From Paenibacillaceae bacterium (GTDB taxonomy: Bacteria; Bacillota; Bacilli; Paenibacillales; YIM-B00363): 18,932 nucleotides of DNA. Below are positions 7,059-14,017 of the stretch, piece by piece; position 1 is the stretch's first letter, and the number at the start of each line of letters is the position of its first letter. The stretch covers positions 1 through 18,932 of the forward strand of contig JAGWXQ010000003.1 in assembly GCA_018969805.1 (NCBI GenBank). The letters are read 5' to 3'. Made by a program: the position numbers and the translations under genes. The notes under the pieces were generated by a model that had not been told where the DNA came from, did not search any database, and worked only from the letters and a program-made list of their open reading frames with translations.

Positions 7059-8506
7059 AGATGTGGAGTGGGCGGTTTACGAAGGAAACAAACGCGCTTG
7101 TCGAGCAGTTTACGGCATCGATTCATTTTGATCGTGCGTTGTTTGCGGAAGACATCCAAGGGAGCATCGCGCACGTGCGCATGCTCGGGATGCAAGGCAT
7201 ATTGCCTGAAGACGACGTGGAGTGCATCGTCGGGGGGTTGCGCCGCGTGTACGCACGCATGGAAGCAGGCGATGTCGATCTGCACGATGCGGATGAAGAC
7301 ATCCACATGGCTGTAGAAAAAATGTTGTGTGCGGACATCGGGCCAGTCGGTGGAAAATTACACACCGGGCGCAGCCGCAACGACCAAGTCGCAACGGACA
7401 TGCATCTGTACGTGCGCCGCCACGTGCACGGCATCGTCGAAGACGTGTGTGCGGTACAGCGTGCGTTGCTCGATCAGGCAACGGCGCACATCGAGACGCT
7501 CGTGCCAGGATACACGCATTTGCAGCGGGCGCAGCCCATTTCGCTTGCCCATCATTTTCTTGCGTACGTCTCGATGTACGAGCGGGACGTATCGCGGTTG
7601 ATCGATGCGTACAAACGGATCGACGTCTTGCCGCTCGGAGCGGGAGCATTGGCGGGAACGACGTTTCCGATTGACCGCCATGCCGTCGCGCACATGCTCG
7701 GATTTGGGGATGTGTACGATAACTCGCTCGATGCGGTCAGTGATCGAGATTTTGTTATCGAGTTGTTGTCGATTGTGGCGATGATCATGATGCATTGTTC
7801 GCGGTTGTGTGAGGAGCTCGTGCTGTGGTCGAGTACGGAGTTTTCGTTTATTGAGCTCGACGATGCATTTTGTACCGGGAGCTCGATGATGCCCCAGAAA
7901 AAAAATCCCGATGTGGCAGAGCTCGTCCGCGGCAAGACAGGACGCCTATACGGACACCTTGTCGCCTTGCTGACGACGATGAAAGGGCTTCCGCTGGCAT
8001 ACAACAAAGACATGCAAGAAGACAAAGAAGGGATGTTTGACGCGATTGCACAAGTCCGCTCGTCGCTGCGGCTGATCGCGCCAATGATCGCGACGATGCA
8101 CGTCCGTACAAACCGGATGGATGAGGCAGTCACAAACGATTACGCCAACGCAACCGACTTGGCGGACTCCCTTGCGCGCCACAACGTCCCTTTTCGCCAA
8201 GCGCACGAAATTGTCGGAAAGCTCGTATTGCATGCGATTGAACAAAAGAAGATGCTGCACGAACTTCCCCTAGAGACGTTTCTCGCACACAGTCCGGTGT
8301 TTACGGATGCGGTGTACGACATCTTGCATCCACGCCACGTCGTCGATGCACGAGACAGCTACGGAGGCACAGCGATTGCGCAAGTGCGCGCAGCACTTGC
8401 GCGCGCGCGCACACGCACAAACGATACGGACGCATGGCTCCACGCGCATTGGGCATTTATTGCGCGCGCACAGGCGTTGTTGATTGATGAGCAACCGATC
8501 GCGTGA
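7055..8506 (+). CDS. argH: Argininosuccinate lyase
   Basis: ArgH splits argininosuccinate into arginine and fumarate, the last step of the pathway. The 483-residue protein carries TGRSRNDQV at about 104-112, THLQRAQP with H155, and the fumarase/aspartase superfamily signature GSSMMPQKKNPD at 275-286, which holds the catalytic serine loop. Its ATG overlaps the argG stop (ATGA), with AAGGAG a little upstream. Two unusual features mark the 3' end. The TGA lies inside the loop and stem of a terminator hairpin. The last 50 nt also overlap the coding end of the convergent protease gene on the opposite strand. Neither appears to disrupt the ArgH product. Confidence 0.97.
   Translation: MKMWSGRFTKETNALVEQFTASIHFDRALFAEDIQGSIAHVRMLGMQGILPEDDVECIVGGLRRVYARMEAGDVDLHDADEDIHMAVEKMLCADIGPVGGKLHTGRSRNDQVATDMHLYVRRHVHGIVEDVCAVQRALLDQATAHIETLVPGYTHLQRAQPISLAHHFLAYVSMYERDVSRLIDAYKRIDVLPLGAGALAGTTFPIDRHAVAHMLGFGDVYDNSLDAVSDRDFVIELLSIVAMIMMHCSRLCEELVLWSSTEFSFIELDDAFCTGSSMMPQKKNPDVAELVRGKTGRLYGHLVALLTTMKGLPLAYNKDMQEDKEGMFDAIAQVRSSLRLIAPMIATMHVRTNRMDEAVTNDYANATDLADSLARHNVPFRQAHEIVGKLVLHAIEQKKMLHELPLETFLAHSPVFTDAVYDILHPRHVVDARDSYGGTAIAQVRAALARARTRTNDTDAWLHAHWAFIARAQALLIDEQPIA
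8378..8418. repeat. 10-bp perfect hairpin plus alternating purine-pyrimidine tract inside argH
   Basis: GCGCAAGTGC (8378-8387) and GCACTTGCGC (8393-8402) are perfect inverted repeats around a 5-nt loop. The overlapping stretch 8399-8418 alternates purine and pyrimidine for 20 nt, beginning with six GC repeats. It encodes an Ala/Arg-rich part of ArgH. On the minus strand it lies about 55 nt beyond the protease stop codon. There is no T-run on either side, so it is not a classical terminator, but it could stall or protect the protease transcript. Confidence 0.6.
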
Positions 8507-9371
8507 TCGGTTTTTTGCTGTTTTGTCCGTTTTGTACCGTGCACACCTCAGACCAAAAAGTACAAGCGAGTGCCGCAGATACCCCCCAATTGCTTTTGCG
8601 GTATAATTCGATCTTTTGCGCATCGAGTGTGCTGCCACCCACGGTCGTTTTCCACGTAAGGCACTCTTCACACGAATCATCGGGTCTTGTTTTTTTGATC
8701 GTGACGAGCCCAATCAGTGCGCCGCTTGCGTCAAGCATCGGACCTCCGCTCATCCCGTGCAGCAGTGTTCCCGTAACACCGACACCGAGGGCAGTGGAAA
8801 AAAGCTGATTCCTCGTCAGTGCGTGCGTGACGACACCGCATTGCCTGGAGAGGAGGGGCTTTTCTTCTTTAACAATCCAGCCCGCGGCGCAATACGGCGC
8901 ACCCACGCGCACTGGCGTGGAGCGTATGCGTACGACAGGGAGCGCATCCGATGTTGTGAGTTTCAAGAGGGCCATGTCCGCACTACACAACCCTTCGTTG
9001 TTGCGGGAAATATATTGCCAGAACGATTGACGATGGGACTCCCAAAAATCGGCTTGGTTGATTCCTATGGACGGGGGCTTTCGGTCGCAAGGAAATGCGA
9101 TGAGGACAGCATTATACTTTTTATTGTTTTTGTATACGATCATGTTGTGCGATGTGCGGTATTCGACGACGTGGCGGTTCGTCAAGATCAAGTACGTGTC
9201 CTTCGTACGTTGGACGATCGTGCCCGACCCGGCATTAGCCCACAATGGATTTTCGAGGACGATGCGTACAAGGGGTTGCGCGGCATCGGGAAACCGTTTT
9301 GTATTCGCTTGTGCTTGAGGGAACCCGACCATCCCGATGCATACAGACAATAATACGATGCGTCTCAACAT
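8457..9371 (-). CDS. Secreted cysteine-rich trypsin-like serine protease
   Basis: This is a predicted exported serine protease of the trypsin/chymotrypsin (S1) fold. ATG 9371 is preceded by AAGGAG 6 nt upstream (plus-strand 9378-9383) and opens a signal peptide of about 22 residues ending AQA. The 304-residue precursor shows a full catalytic triad: H67 in TNRHVV, D132 in SADMALLKL and S208 in GMSGGP. The mature part holds eight cysteines (95, 129, 161, 178, 234, 237, 270, 277), including a CEEC pair, so up to four disulfides are possible; that is unusual for a Firmicute. I see no PDZ or transmembrane anchor, so it is not a standard HtrA. The last residues, rich in Ser/Thr/Lys, are encoded across the argH terminator. 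It is the only minus-strand gene here. The substrate is unknown. Confidence 0.85.
   Translation of the reverse strand: MLRRIVLLSVCIGMVGFPQAQANTKRFPDAAQPLVRIVLENPLWANAGSGTIVQRTKDTYLILTNRHVVEYRTSHNMIVYKNNKKYNAVLIAFPCDRKPPSIGINQADFWESHRQSFWQYISRNNEGLCSADMALLKLTTSDALPVVRIRSTPVRVGAPYCAAGWIVKEEKPLLSRQCGVVTHALTRNQLFSTALGVGVTGTLLHGMSGGPMLDASGALIGLVTIKKTRPDDSCEECLTWKTTVGGSTLDAQKIELYRKSNWGVSAALACTFWSEVCTVQNGQNSKKPITRSVAHQSTTPVRAQ
8493..8516 (+). terminator. Rho-independent terminator of argGH, containing the argH stop codon
   Basis: AACCGATC (8493-8500) pairs with GATCGGTT (8505-8512) around a GCGT loop, followed by a run of six T (8511-8516). The argH TGA (8504-8506) spans the loop and the first bases of the descending arm. 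The T-run exists only in the + direction, so the element should stop argGH transcripts but not the convergent protease transcript. Confidence 0.85.
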
Positions 9372-9488
9372 ATGATGCTCCTTTTTGTATTGGATCTTGA
9401 TGTACATATGCCCACGTTTCCTGAAAACACGATTTTTTATGAAAATTGCATGATTTTCGCGTACGCAGACGACGTGGGACAAGCACAT
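9372..9488 (-). promoter_or_regulatory. Possibly structured 5' leader of the protease mRNA
   Basis: About 117 nt separate the predicted transcription start from the protease ATG. The stretch contains a 7-bp outer inverted repeat (CCCACGT at 9411-9417, ACGTGGG at 9472-9478) enclosing a 6-bp hairpin, GAAAAT (9441-9446) with ATTTTC (9453-9458). Nothing resembles a riboswitch class I know. The structure is inferred from the repeats alone, and chance pairing is possible. Confidence 0.3.
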
Positions 9489-9494
9489 TTTGAT

Positions 9495-9523
9495 AGTGTA
9501 CCACAGGTGGTGATGGGGGGCAA
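9495..9523 (-). promoter_or_regulatory. SigA-type promoter of the protease gene
   Basis: Read on the minus strand, TTGCCC (plus-strand 9518-9523) is followed after 17 nt by TACACT (plus-strand 9495-9500), with an extended -10 TGG directly before it. Predicted transcription starts near 9488. It diverges from the ftsE promoter, with 26 nt between the two -35 boxes. Confidence 0.65.
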
Positions 9524-9549
9524 GAGCGTGTTGTACGCGATGCGCAATT

Positions 9550-9578
9550 TTGCGTCACAAACGATCCCGTGGTATACT
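9550..9578 (+). promoter_or_regulatory. SigA-type promoter of ftsEX
   Basis: TTGCGT (9550-9555), a 17-nt spacer and TATACT (9573-9578) preceded by an extended -10 TGG. Transcription would start near 9585, leaving a leader of only about 20 nt with the ribosome binding site AGGGGG at 9590-9595. Confidence 0.75.
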
Positions 9579-9603
9579 CGTTATTGTCAAGGGGGTGCAC
9601 ACG

Positions 9604-10290
9604 GTGATCGAACTGCAAGACGTATATAAGACGTATCCGGATGGCGGTGTCGCGTTGCGGGGCGTGCATGTGCGCATCGAACGGCACGAATTTGTGTACC
9701 TTGTCGGGCCTTCTGGTGCAGGGAAATCGACGATGCTCCGACTCATTTATCGCGAAGATCGCCCGACACAAGGGACGATATTTGTCAACAATTTTAATTT
9801 GGCAAAGCTCGGCATGCGCAAAATTCCGTTTTTGCGCCGCAGCATTGGGGTCATTTTTCAAGATTTCAAATTATTGCCTAAACGCACCGCATATGAGAAT
9901 GTTGCCTTTGCGATGGAAGTCGTCGAGGCTCCATCCAAAACGATTCGCAAGCGGACGATGGAAGTGCTCGATCTCGTGAAGCTTGCAGACCGCAGCCATG
10001 CGTTTCCGTCCCAGCTCTCCGGCGGGGAACAGCAGCGCGTCGCGATCGCGCGGGCGATCGTCAACAAACCGCTTGTCGTCGTCGCAGACGAACCGACCGG
10101 AAATTTGGATCCCGAGACATCGTGGGATATTATGCGGTTGCTCGAAGAAATCAATTTTCGTGGGACGACCGTGATTATGGCGACGCACAACAAAGACATC
10201 GTCAATACGTTGCGCAAGCGCGTCATTGCGATCGAGCGGGGCATCATCGTGCGCGACGAACCGAGGGGTGAGTACGGATATGAAGATTAG
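9604..10290 (+). CDS. ftsE: Cell division ATP-binding protein FtsE
   Basis: FtsE is the cytoplasmic ATPase of the FtsEX complex, which uses ATP hydrolysis to switch on peptidoglycan hydrolases outside the cell. The 228-residue product is standard length and has Walker A GPSGAGKST (35-43), Q-loop Q86, signature LSGGEQ (138-143), Walker B ending in D162-E163 and the switch histidine H195. GTG 9604 lies 8 nt after AGGGGG; an earlier in-frame GTG at 9595 overlaps that ribosome binding site and is unlikely. The 3' end overlaps ftsX by 11 nt, so the two subunits are probably made together. All catalytic elements are intact. Confidence 0.96.
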   Translation: MIELQDVYKTYPDGGVALRGVHVRIERHEFVYLVGPSGAGKSTMLRLIYREDRPTQGTIFVNNFNLAKLGMRKIPFLRRSIGVIFQDFKLLPKRTAYENVAFAMEVVEAPSKTIRKRTMEVLDLVKLADRSHAFPSQLSGGEQQRVAIARAIVNKPLVVVADEPTGNLDPETSWDIMRLLEEINFRGTTVIMATHNKDIVNTLRKRVIAIERGIIVRDEPRGEYGYED

Positions 10291-11197
10291 GACACTCATT
10301 CGCCACGTGTGTGAAGGTGCGCGCTACGTGTGGCGAAACGGCTGGATGTCCTTTGCTTCGATCAGTGCAATGGCGGTGTCGATGCTCGTGTTGGGCGTGT
10401 TTGTCATCGTCGCACTCAACGTCAACGCACTGACACAAAACATTGAAAATGAAATCAAAATAAAAGTGTATTTGGACATCGCGTATCCGCGGGCACAAGT
10501 GCCGATGGTGCAAAATCAGATCGGCTCGATACCTGGGGTCAAACGCATTACATTTGTATCGAAGGAAGAAGAGCTGGAGCAGACGCGTTTGCGCTGGGGC
10601 GAAGAAGGAAAGAAGTTGCTGCAATCACAAAAAAAAGACCCCAATCCGTTTCCGGATGCGTTTGTCATAGAAGTGTATGAGCCGAGGCAAGTCGATGATG
10701 TCGCGGCGCGCATTTTGGAGCTCAACGACACAAACACCCCAAAGCCGATTTGGAAGCTCAATTATGGCGCAGATACGGTACGCAAACTGTTTGCCATGAT
10801 TGATGTCGTTCGGTATATCGGCATCGGGCTCATCGCTGCCCTCACGATTATGTCCGTTTTTTTGATAGCCAATACGATTAAGTTGACGATTACGGCACGA
10901 CGGTCTGAAATTGCGATTATGAAACTTGTCGGTGCGACGCATACGTTTATTCGCTGGCCTTTTTTTATCGAAGGATCGCTGATCGGCATGATCGGGGCAC
11001 TGATCCCGGTGCTCATCCTCAGTATATTGTACGATCGGTTGTTGTTATACGCAGAGACAGAAATTGGATTTTTGCGGGAAGTGTTGCTTCCGGCGCATGA
11101 GAGCATGTCGGTGATTGCCTTGTTTTTGCTTGTCCTTGGGCAGTTGATTGGGCTATGGGGAAGTGTGATTTCTATTCGCAAATTTTTGCGCGTTTAA
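10280..11197 (+). CDS. ftsX: Cell division membrane protein FtsX
   Basis: FtsX is the membrane partner of FtsE and passes the ATPase signal to an external cell-wall hydrolase. The 305-residue protein has the family layout: a first membrane segment (about 24-48), a large extracellular domain (about 50-170) that in characterised systems contacts the hydrolase, then three more membrane segments (about 172-200, 226-252 and 276-300). The first cytoplasmic helix carries the RNGWMSFASI stretch typical of Gram-positive FtsX. The start MKIRTL is inside the ftsE coding end, with GAGGGG about 11 nt upstream. A promoter for the next gene follows at once, so the hydrolase gene can also be expressed independently of ftsEX. 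Confidence 0.95.
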   Translation: MKIRTLIRHVCEGARYVWRNGWMSFASISAMAVSMLVLGVFVIVALNVNALTQNIENEIKIKVYLDIAYPRAQVPMVQNQIGSIPGVKRITFVSKEEELEQTRLRWGEEGKKLLQSQKKDPNPFPDAFVIEVYEPRQVDDVAARILELNDTNTPKPIWKLNYGADTVRKLFAMIDVVRYIGIGLIAALTIMSVFLIANTIKLTITARRSEIAIMKLVGATHTFIRWPFFIEGSLIGMIGALIPVLILSILYDRLLLYAETEIGFLREVLLPAHESMSVIALFLLVLGQLIGLWGSVISIRKFLRV

Positions 11198-11219
11198 ATT
11201 ATTTTATAGGAAACTTCCC

Positions 11220-11248
11220 TTGTGTTTTTGTTGATTTGTTGGTACACT
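11220..11248 (+). promoter_or_regulatory. SigA-type promoter for the M23-ctp-minJ-uvrBA run
   Basis: TTGTGT (11220-11225), a 17-nt spacer and TACACT (11243-11248) with an extended -10 TGG. Predicted transcription begins near 11255, at the ribosome binding site AAGGGAGGGG (11255-11264). No other convincing promoter was seen between here and uvrA. Confidence 0.7.
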
Positions 11249-11264
11249 GTTCGTAAGGGAGGGG

Positions 11265-12503
11265 ATGATCTTGTCGCGTTTGGCCATCGTCGTCGCGGTC
11301 GTGCTCGTCCTTGGGATTGGACAAGCGGGGTTTGATGGATACGCGCGTTCGCAAAAACGTGCTGCTCAAGACGGTCTGACACAGTTGCAGCGCATTCGTG
11401 CGCAGTTGGATAAAGTTCGTGCTGCGATGGATGAGGCAAACGAAGCGGAAGAACAAGCAAAAAAAGAAATCGTCCAATTGCGGGGCAAACGCAAACAATA
11501 TGCCAATGAGACCGCGCGGCTGGAGCTGCAAATCGCGCAAACGAGTCAAAAAATGGCTCTTTTAAACAGCCAAATCAAAAAAATTGATGCAAACTTGACG
11601 TATACGGCACAACAGCTCGCGGATACGAAAAAACGATTGGCGACACGGGAATCGCTGTTTCGTGCGCGTCTTCAGCTCATGCAGACGAGCGATCCGATTA
11701 CGTATTTGGATGTACTGCTTGGAGCGGCGTCGTTTGAAGATTTTTTGTCGCGGTTTGAGAGCTTGCAGACGATCGTTGCCCAAGACGAGCAGCTGATCGA
11801 AGCGCATCAGCGCGACGAGCAGCTCATCGCCCAGCAAAAAGCAGACATCGAATCGCAGCTCGTGTACGTCGATGGCATTTTGGACCAAACCGTGCGGTTG
11901 CGGGGGGAGTTGGCATCGAAGAAGTCGGACCGGCAAGTCAAAATTGCGGCACTGACGCAAAAAGAGGACCGCCTTGAGGAAGTGACCGAAGAGCAAGAAC
12001 GGGAGCTCATGCGTTTGGCAGATGAGCAGGCGAAGTTGCTGAGAGAAAAGCGGGCCATCGAAGAAAAGTCAAAGAAGAAAAAGCGGGTTATGCCTACGTA
12101 TTCCGGTGGGCAATTGGCGTGGCCGTTGCCGGGATATGGGGAAATATCGTCTGGATTTGGGCCGCGCGTCCATCCGATTACGCGCCAGAGGCACATCCAT
12201 TCTGGTATTGACATCCCGGCACCAAGCGGTACGGAGATCGTCGCTGCCGCTGCTGGAGAAGTAATTTTGGCGCGTTGGTACGGGGGGTACGGCAATACGA
12301 TCATTATCGAGCACGCTGAAGGGTTTCGGACATTGTATGCGCACATTATTACTGGTGGCACGCGCGTCCAACTTGGACAGTTTGTCCGCGCGGGACAAGC
12401 GATCGCGGGTGTAGGTTCGACGGGATCATCGACGGGGAATCATTTGCATTTTGGTGTATATAGTAACAATGAGGCGACGGACCCACTGCCGTACTTGCAG
12501 TAG
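11265..12503 (+). CDS. Secreted coiled-coil M23 peptidoglycan endopeptidase, probable FtsEX effector
   Basis: This exported cell-wall hydrolase has an N-terminal hydrophobic signal (about 5-20), long Lys/Glu/Gln-rich coiled coils (about 28-130 and 165-272) and a C-terminal LytM/M23 domain (about 290-410). The zinc ligands appear intact: H312 and D316 in HSGID, and H395 in HLH (393-395), with catalytic H360 in YAH. It is therefore probably an active endopeptidase, unlike the degenerate activator EnvC of E. coli. Overall design matches FtsEX-controlled hydrolases, and it sits directly after ftsX. Start: AAGG is 6 nt before ATG 11265, but GGAGG is 8 nt before TTG 11271; either gives a working signal peptide. 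B. subtilis instead uses CwlO, an NlpC/P60 enzyme encoded elsewhere. Function is inferred from domains and position. Confidence 0.9.
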   Translation: MILSRLAIVVAVVLVLGIGQAGFDGYARSQKRAAQDGLTQLQRIRAQLDKVRAAMDEANEAEEQAKKEIVQLRGKRKQYANETARLELQIAQTSQKMALLNSQIKKIDANLTYTAQQLADTKKRLATRESLFRARLQLMQTSDPITYLDVLLGAASFEDFLSRFESLQTIVAQDEQLIEAHQRDEQLIAQQKADIESQLVYVDGILDQTVRLRGELASKKSDRQVKIAALTQKEDRLEEVTEEQERELMRLADEQAKLLREKRAIEEKSKKKKRVMPTYSGGQLAWPLPGYGEISSGFGPRVHPITRQRHIHSGIDIPAPSGTEIVAAAAGEVILARWYGGYGNTIIIEHAEGFRTLYAHIITGGTRVQLGQFVRAGQAIAGVGSTGSSTGNHLHFGVYSNNEATDPLPYLQ

Positions 12504-12534
12504 CTGTGCGCGTTCAGAGAGGAGCATGACGATC

Positions 12535-13995
12535 GTGGTGCGAAAAAAAGTGTTGTGGCTCGTGATCGGGTGTGCAATCGGCATTGGCGGTACAGTCGGG
12601 ATAACGGGACTGATGGGCACTCCGCAGTTTGTAGCGTGGTTGTCTATGCAGACGTGGGCAAAGCAAGCGTGGGTCGCATCGCTGTCGGGATTGACGTTTA
12701 CGGAAGGCGAACAGCAAAAAATGGAATCGATTGCTGAGGCGATCGAGCAGCGGTATGTAGGTACGGTCGATCGCACGAAGCTCATTACGGGTGCGATGGA
12801 TGGGATGGTCAATGCGCTTGACGATCCGTACTCAGAGTATTTGGACAAGGAGGAGCTCAAAAGTTTTCAAGAACACGTGCAGTCGTCGTTTAGTGGCATC
12901 GGAGCGGAAGTGTCGAACAAAGACGGCGACATCGTGATCATGTCTCCCATTCGCAAATCGCCTGCCGAGCGTGCTGGTTTGCGGCCTGGAGACATCGTCG
13001 TTTCCGTCAATGGCAAAGAGCTGCGCGGGATGACGCTCAATGAAGCAGTGCAACATTTGCGTGGACCGAAAGGGACGCAAGCGAAGCTGATCATCCAGCG
13101 CGTAGGTGTGTCGAAGCCACTCGAAGTCGTCATCGTGCGCGACGACATTCGCATCGAGACGGTCGAGAGCAGCATGCCCGCACGTGCGATCGGGATGCTG
13201 CGCATTAGTCAATTTTCGTCAAATACGGCGGATCGTTTTTTGTCCGAACTTGCCAAATTAGAAAAAACTCCGTTGCGTGGGCTGATCATTGATGTGCGCA
13301 ACAATCCAGGAGGCATCGTGCAAGCGGTCGAAACGATTGCCAATGCACTTGTGCCGAAGGGAAAGCCGATTTTGCATATTGAGTATCGCAAAGAAGAGCG
13401 CGTCGATACGAATGCGACAGGATCGGGCAAACCGTATCCGATCGTCGTGTTGATCAATGAAGGATCGGCGAGTGCATCAGAAATTCTCGCGGCCGCACTG
13501 AAAGAATCAGCTGGAGCGACGCTCGTGGGCAAAAAGACGTTTGGCAAAGGACTCGTGCAAGCGTCGATCCCGCTGCGCGATGGCACGGCGATCAAGCTCA
13601 CGATTGCCAAGTGGCTGACACCAAACGGAAAAATGATTCATAAAGAAGGCATCGCCCCGGATATCGATGTCGCACAAAACGCCCTGTTTGAAGCGACATC
13701 GATCGGGAAAGACAAAACGTATGCTTTTGATATGGTCAGTCCGGACATCGAAAATGCGCAACGCATTTTGCAGGCACTCGGGTTTGCGATCAAGCGCACG
13801 GACGGCTATTTTGACAACGCGACAGCGGCAGCGGTCAAGGCGCTGCAATCGCGCAATGGACTAAAAGCGACGGGCAACATCGATAAGGGGACTGCAACGA
13901 AGCTTGAGGAGCTCGTCTTAAAAGCGTATGCGGACCCGAAAAATGACGCCCAGCTCGTCGCGGCAATTGCTGCATTGGAGCAAAAAGCAAAGTAA
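12535..13995 (+). CDS. S41 carboxy-terminal processing protease, CtpA/CtpB type
   Basis: This exported PDZ protease cleaves unstructured protein tails; in B. subtilis the CtpB homologue takes part in sporulation signalling. The 486-residue protein has an N-terminal membrane/signal segment (about 6-28), a PDZ domain (about 118-195), the S41 core with S313, K338 and Q342 at the spacing of CtpB S309/K334/Q338, and a C-terminal peptidoglycan-binding domain (about 405-460). The upstream ribosome binding site GAGAGGAG ends at 12524. That is 10 nt before GTG 12535 but only 1 nt before ATG 12526, so I prefer GTG; ATG would add three residues. B. subtilis places ctpB between ftsX and minJ, and the same order holds here with the M23 gene inserted. 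CtpA versus CtpB cannot be told apart by eye. Confidence 0.92.
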   Translation: MVRKKVLWLVIGCAIGIGGTVGITGLMGTPQFVAWLSMQTWAKQAWVASLSGLTFTEGEQQKMESIAEAIEQRYVGTVDRTKLITGAMDGMVNALDDPYSEYLDKEELKSFQEHVQSSFSGIGAEVSNKDGDIVIMSPIRKSPAERAGLRPGDIVVSVNGKELRGMTLNEAVQHLRGPKGTQAKLIIQRVGVSKPLEVVIVRDDIRIETVESSMPARAIGMLRISQFSSNTADRFLSELAKLEKTPLRGLIIDVRNNPGGIVQAVETIANALVPKGKPILHIEYRKEERVDTNATGSGKPYPIVVLINEGSASASEILAAALKESAGATLVGKKTFGKGLVQASIPLRDGTAIKLTIAKWLTPNGKMIHKEGIAPDIDVAQNALFEATSIGKDKTYAFDMVSPDIENAQRILQALGFAIKRTDGYFDNATAAAVKALQSRNGLKATGNIDKGTATKLEELVLKAYADPKNDAQLVAAIAALEQKAK

Positions 13996-14017
13996 ACGAA
14001 GCAGGGAGACAAACATC

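Noticed and set aside
8602..8607. Perfect TATAAT on the + strand inside the protease gene, as an antisense promoter.
   Set aside because: No -35-like hexamer at the right distance and no extended -10; likely chance within coding sequence.
9372..9488. N-terminal extension of the protease by 39 residues using in-frame upstream codons.
   Set aside because: The extension is not signal-like, and AAGGAG lies 6 nt before ATG 9371, which opens a good signal peptide.
848..12406. Six copies of GCGATCGC (at 848, 3451, 3877, 4523, 10042, 12399), which recalls the cyanobacterial HIP1 element.
   Set aside because: All six are in frame as GCG-ATC-GC(A/G), coding Ala-Ile-Ala, so codon preference explains them. 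The gene content is Bacillales-like, not cyanobacterial.
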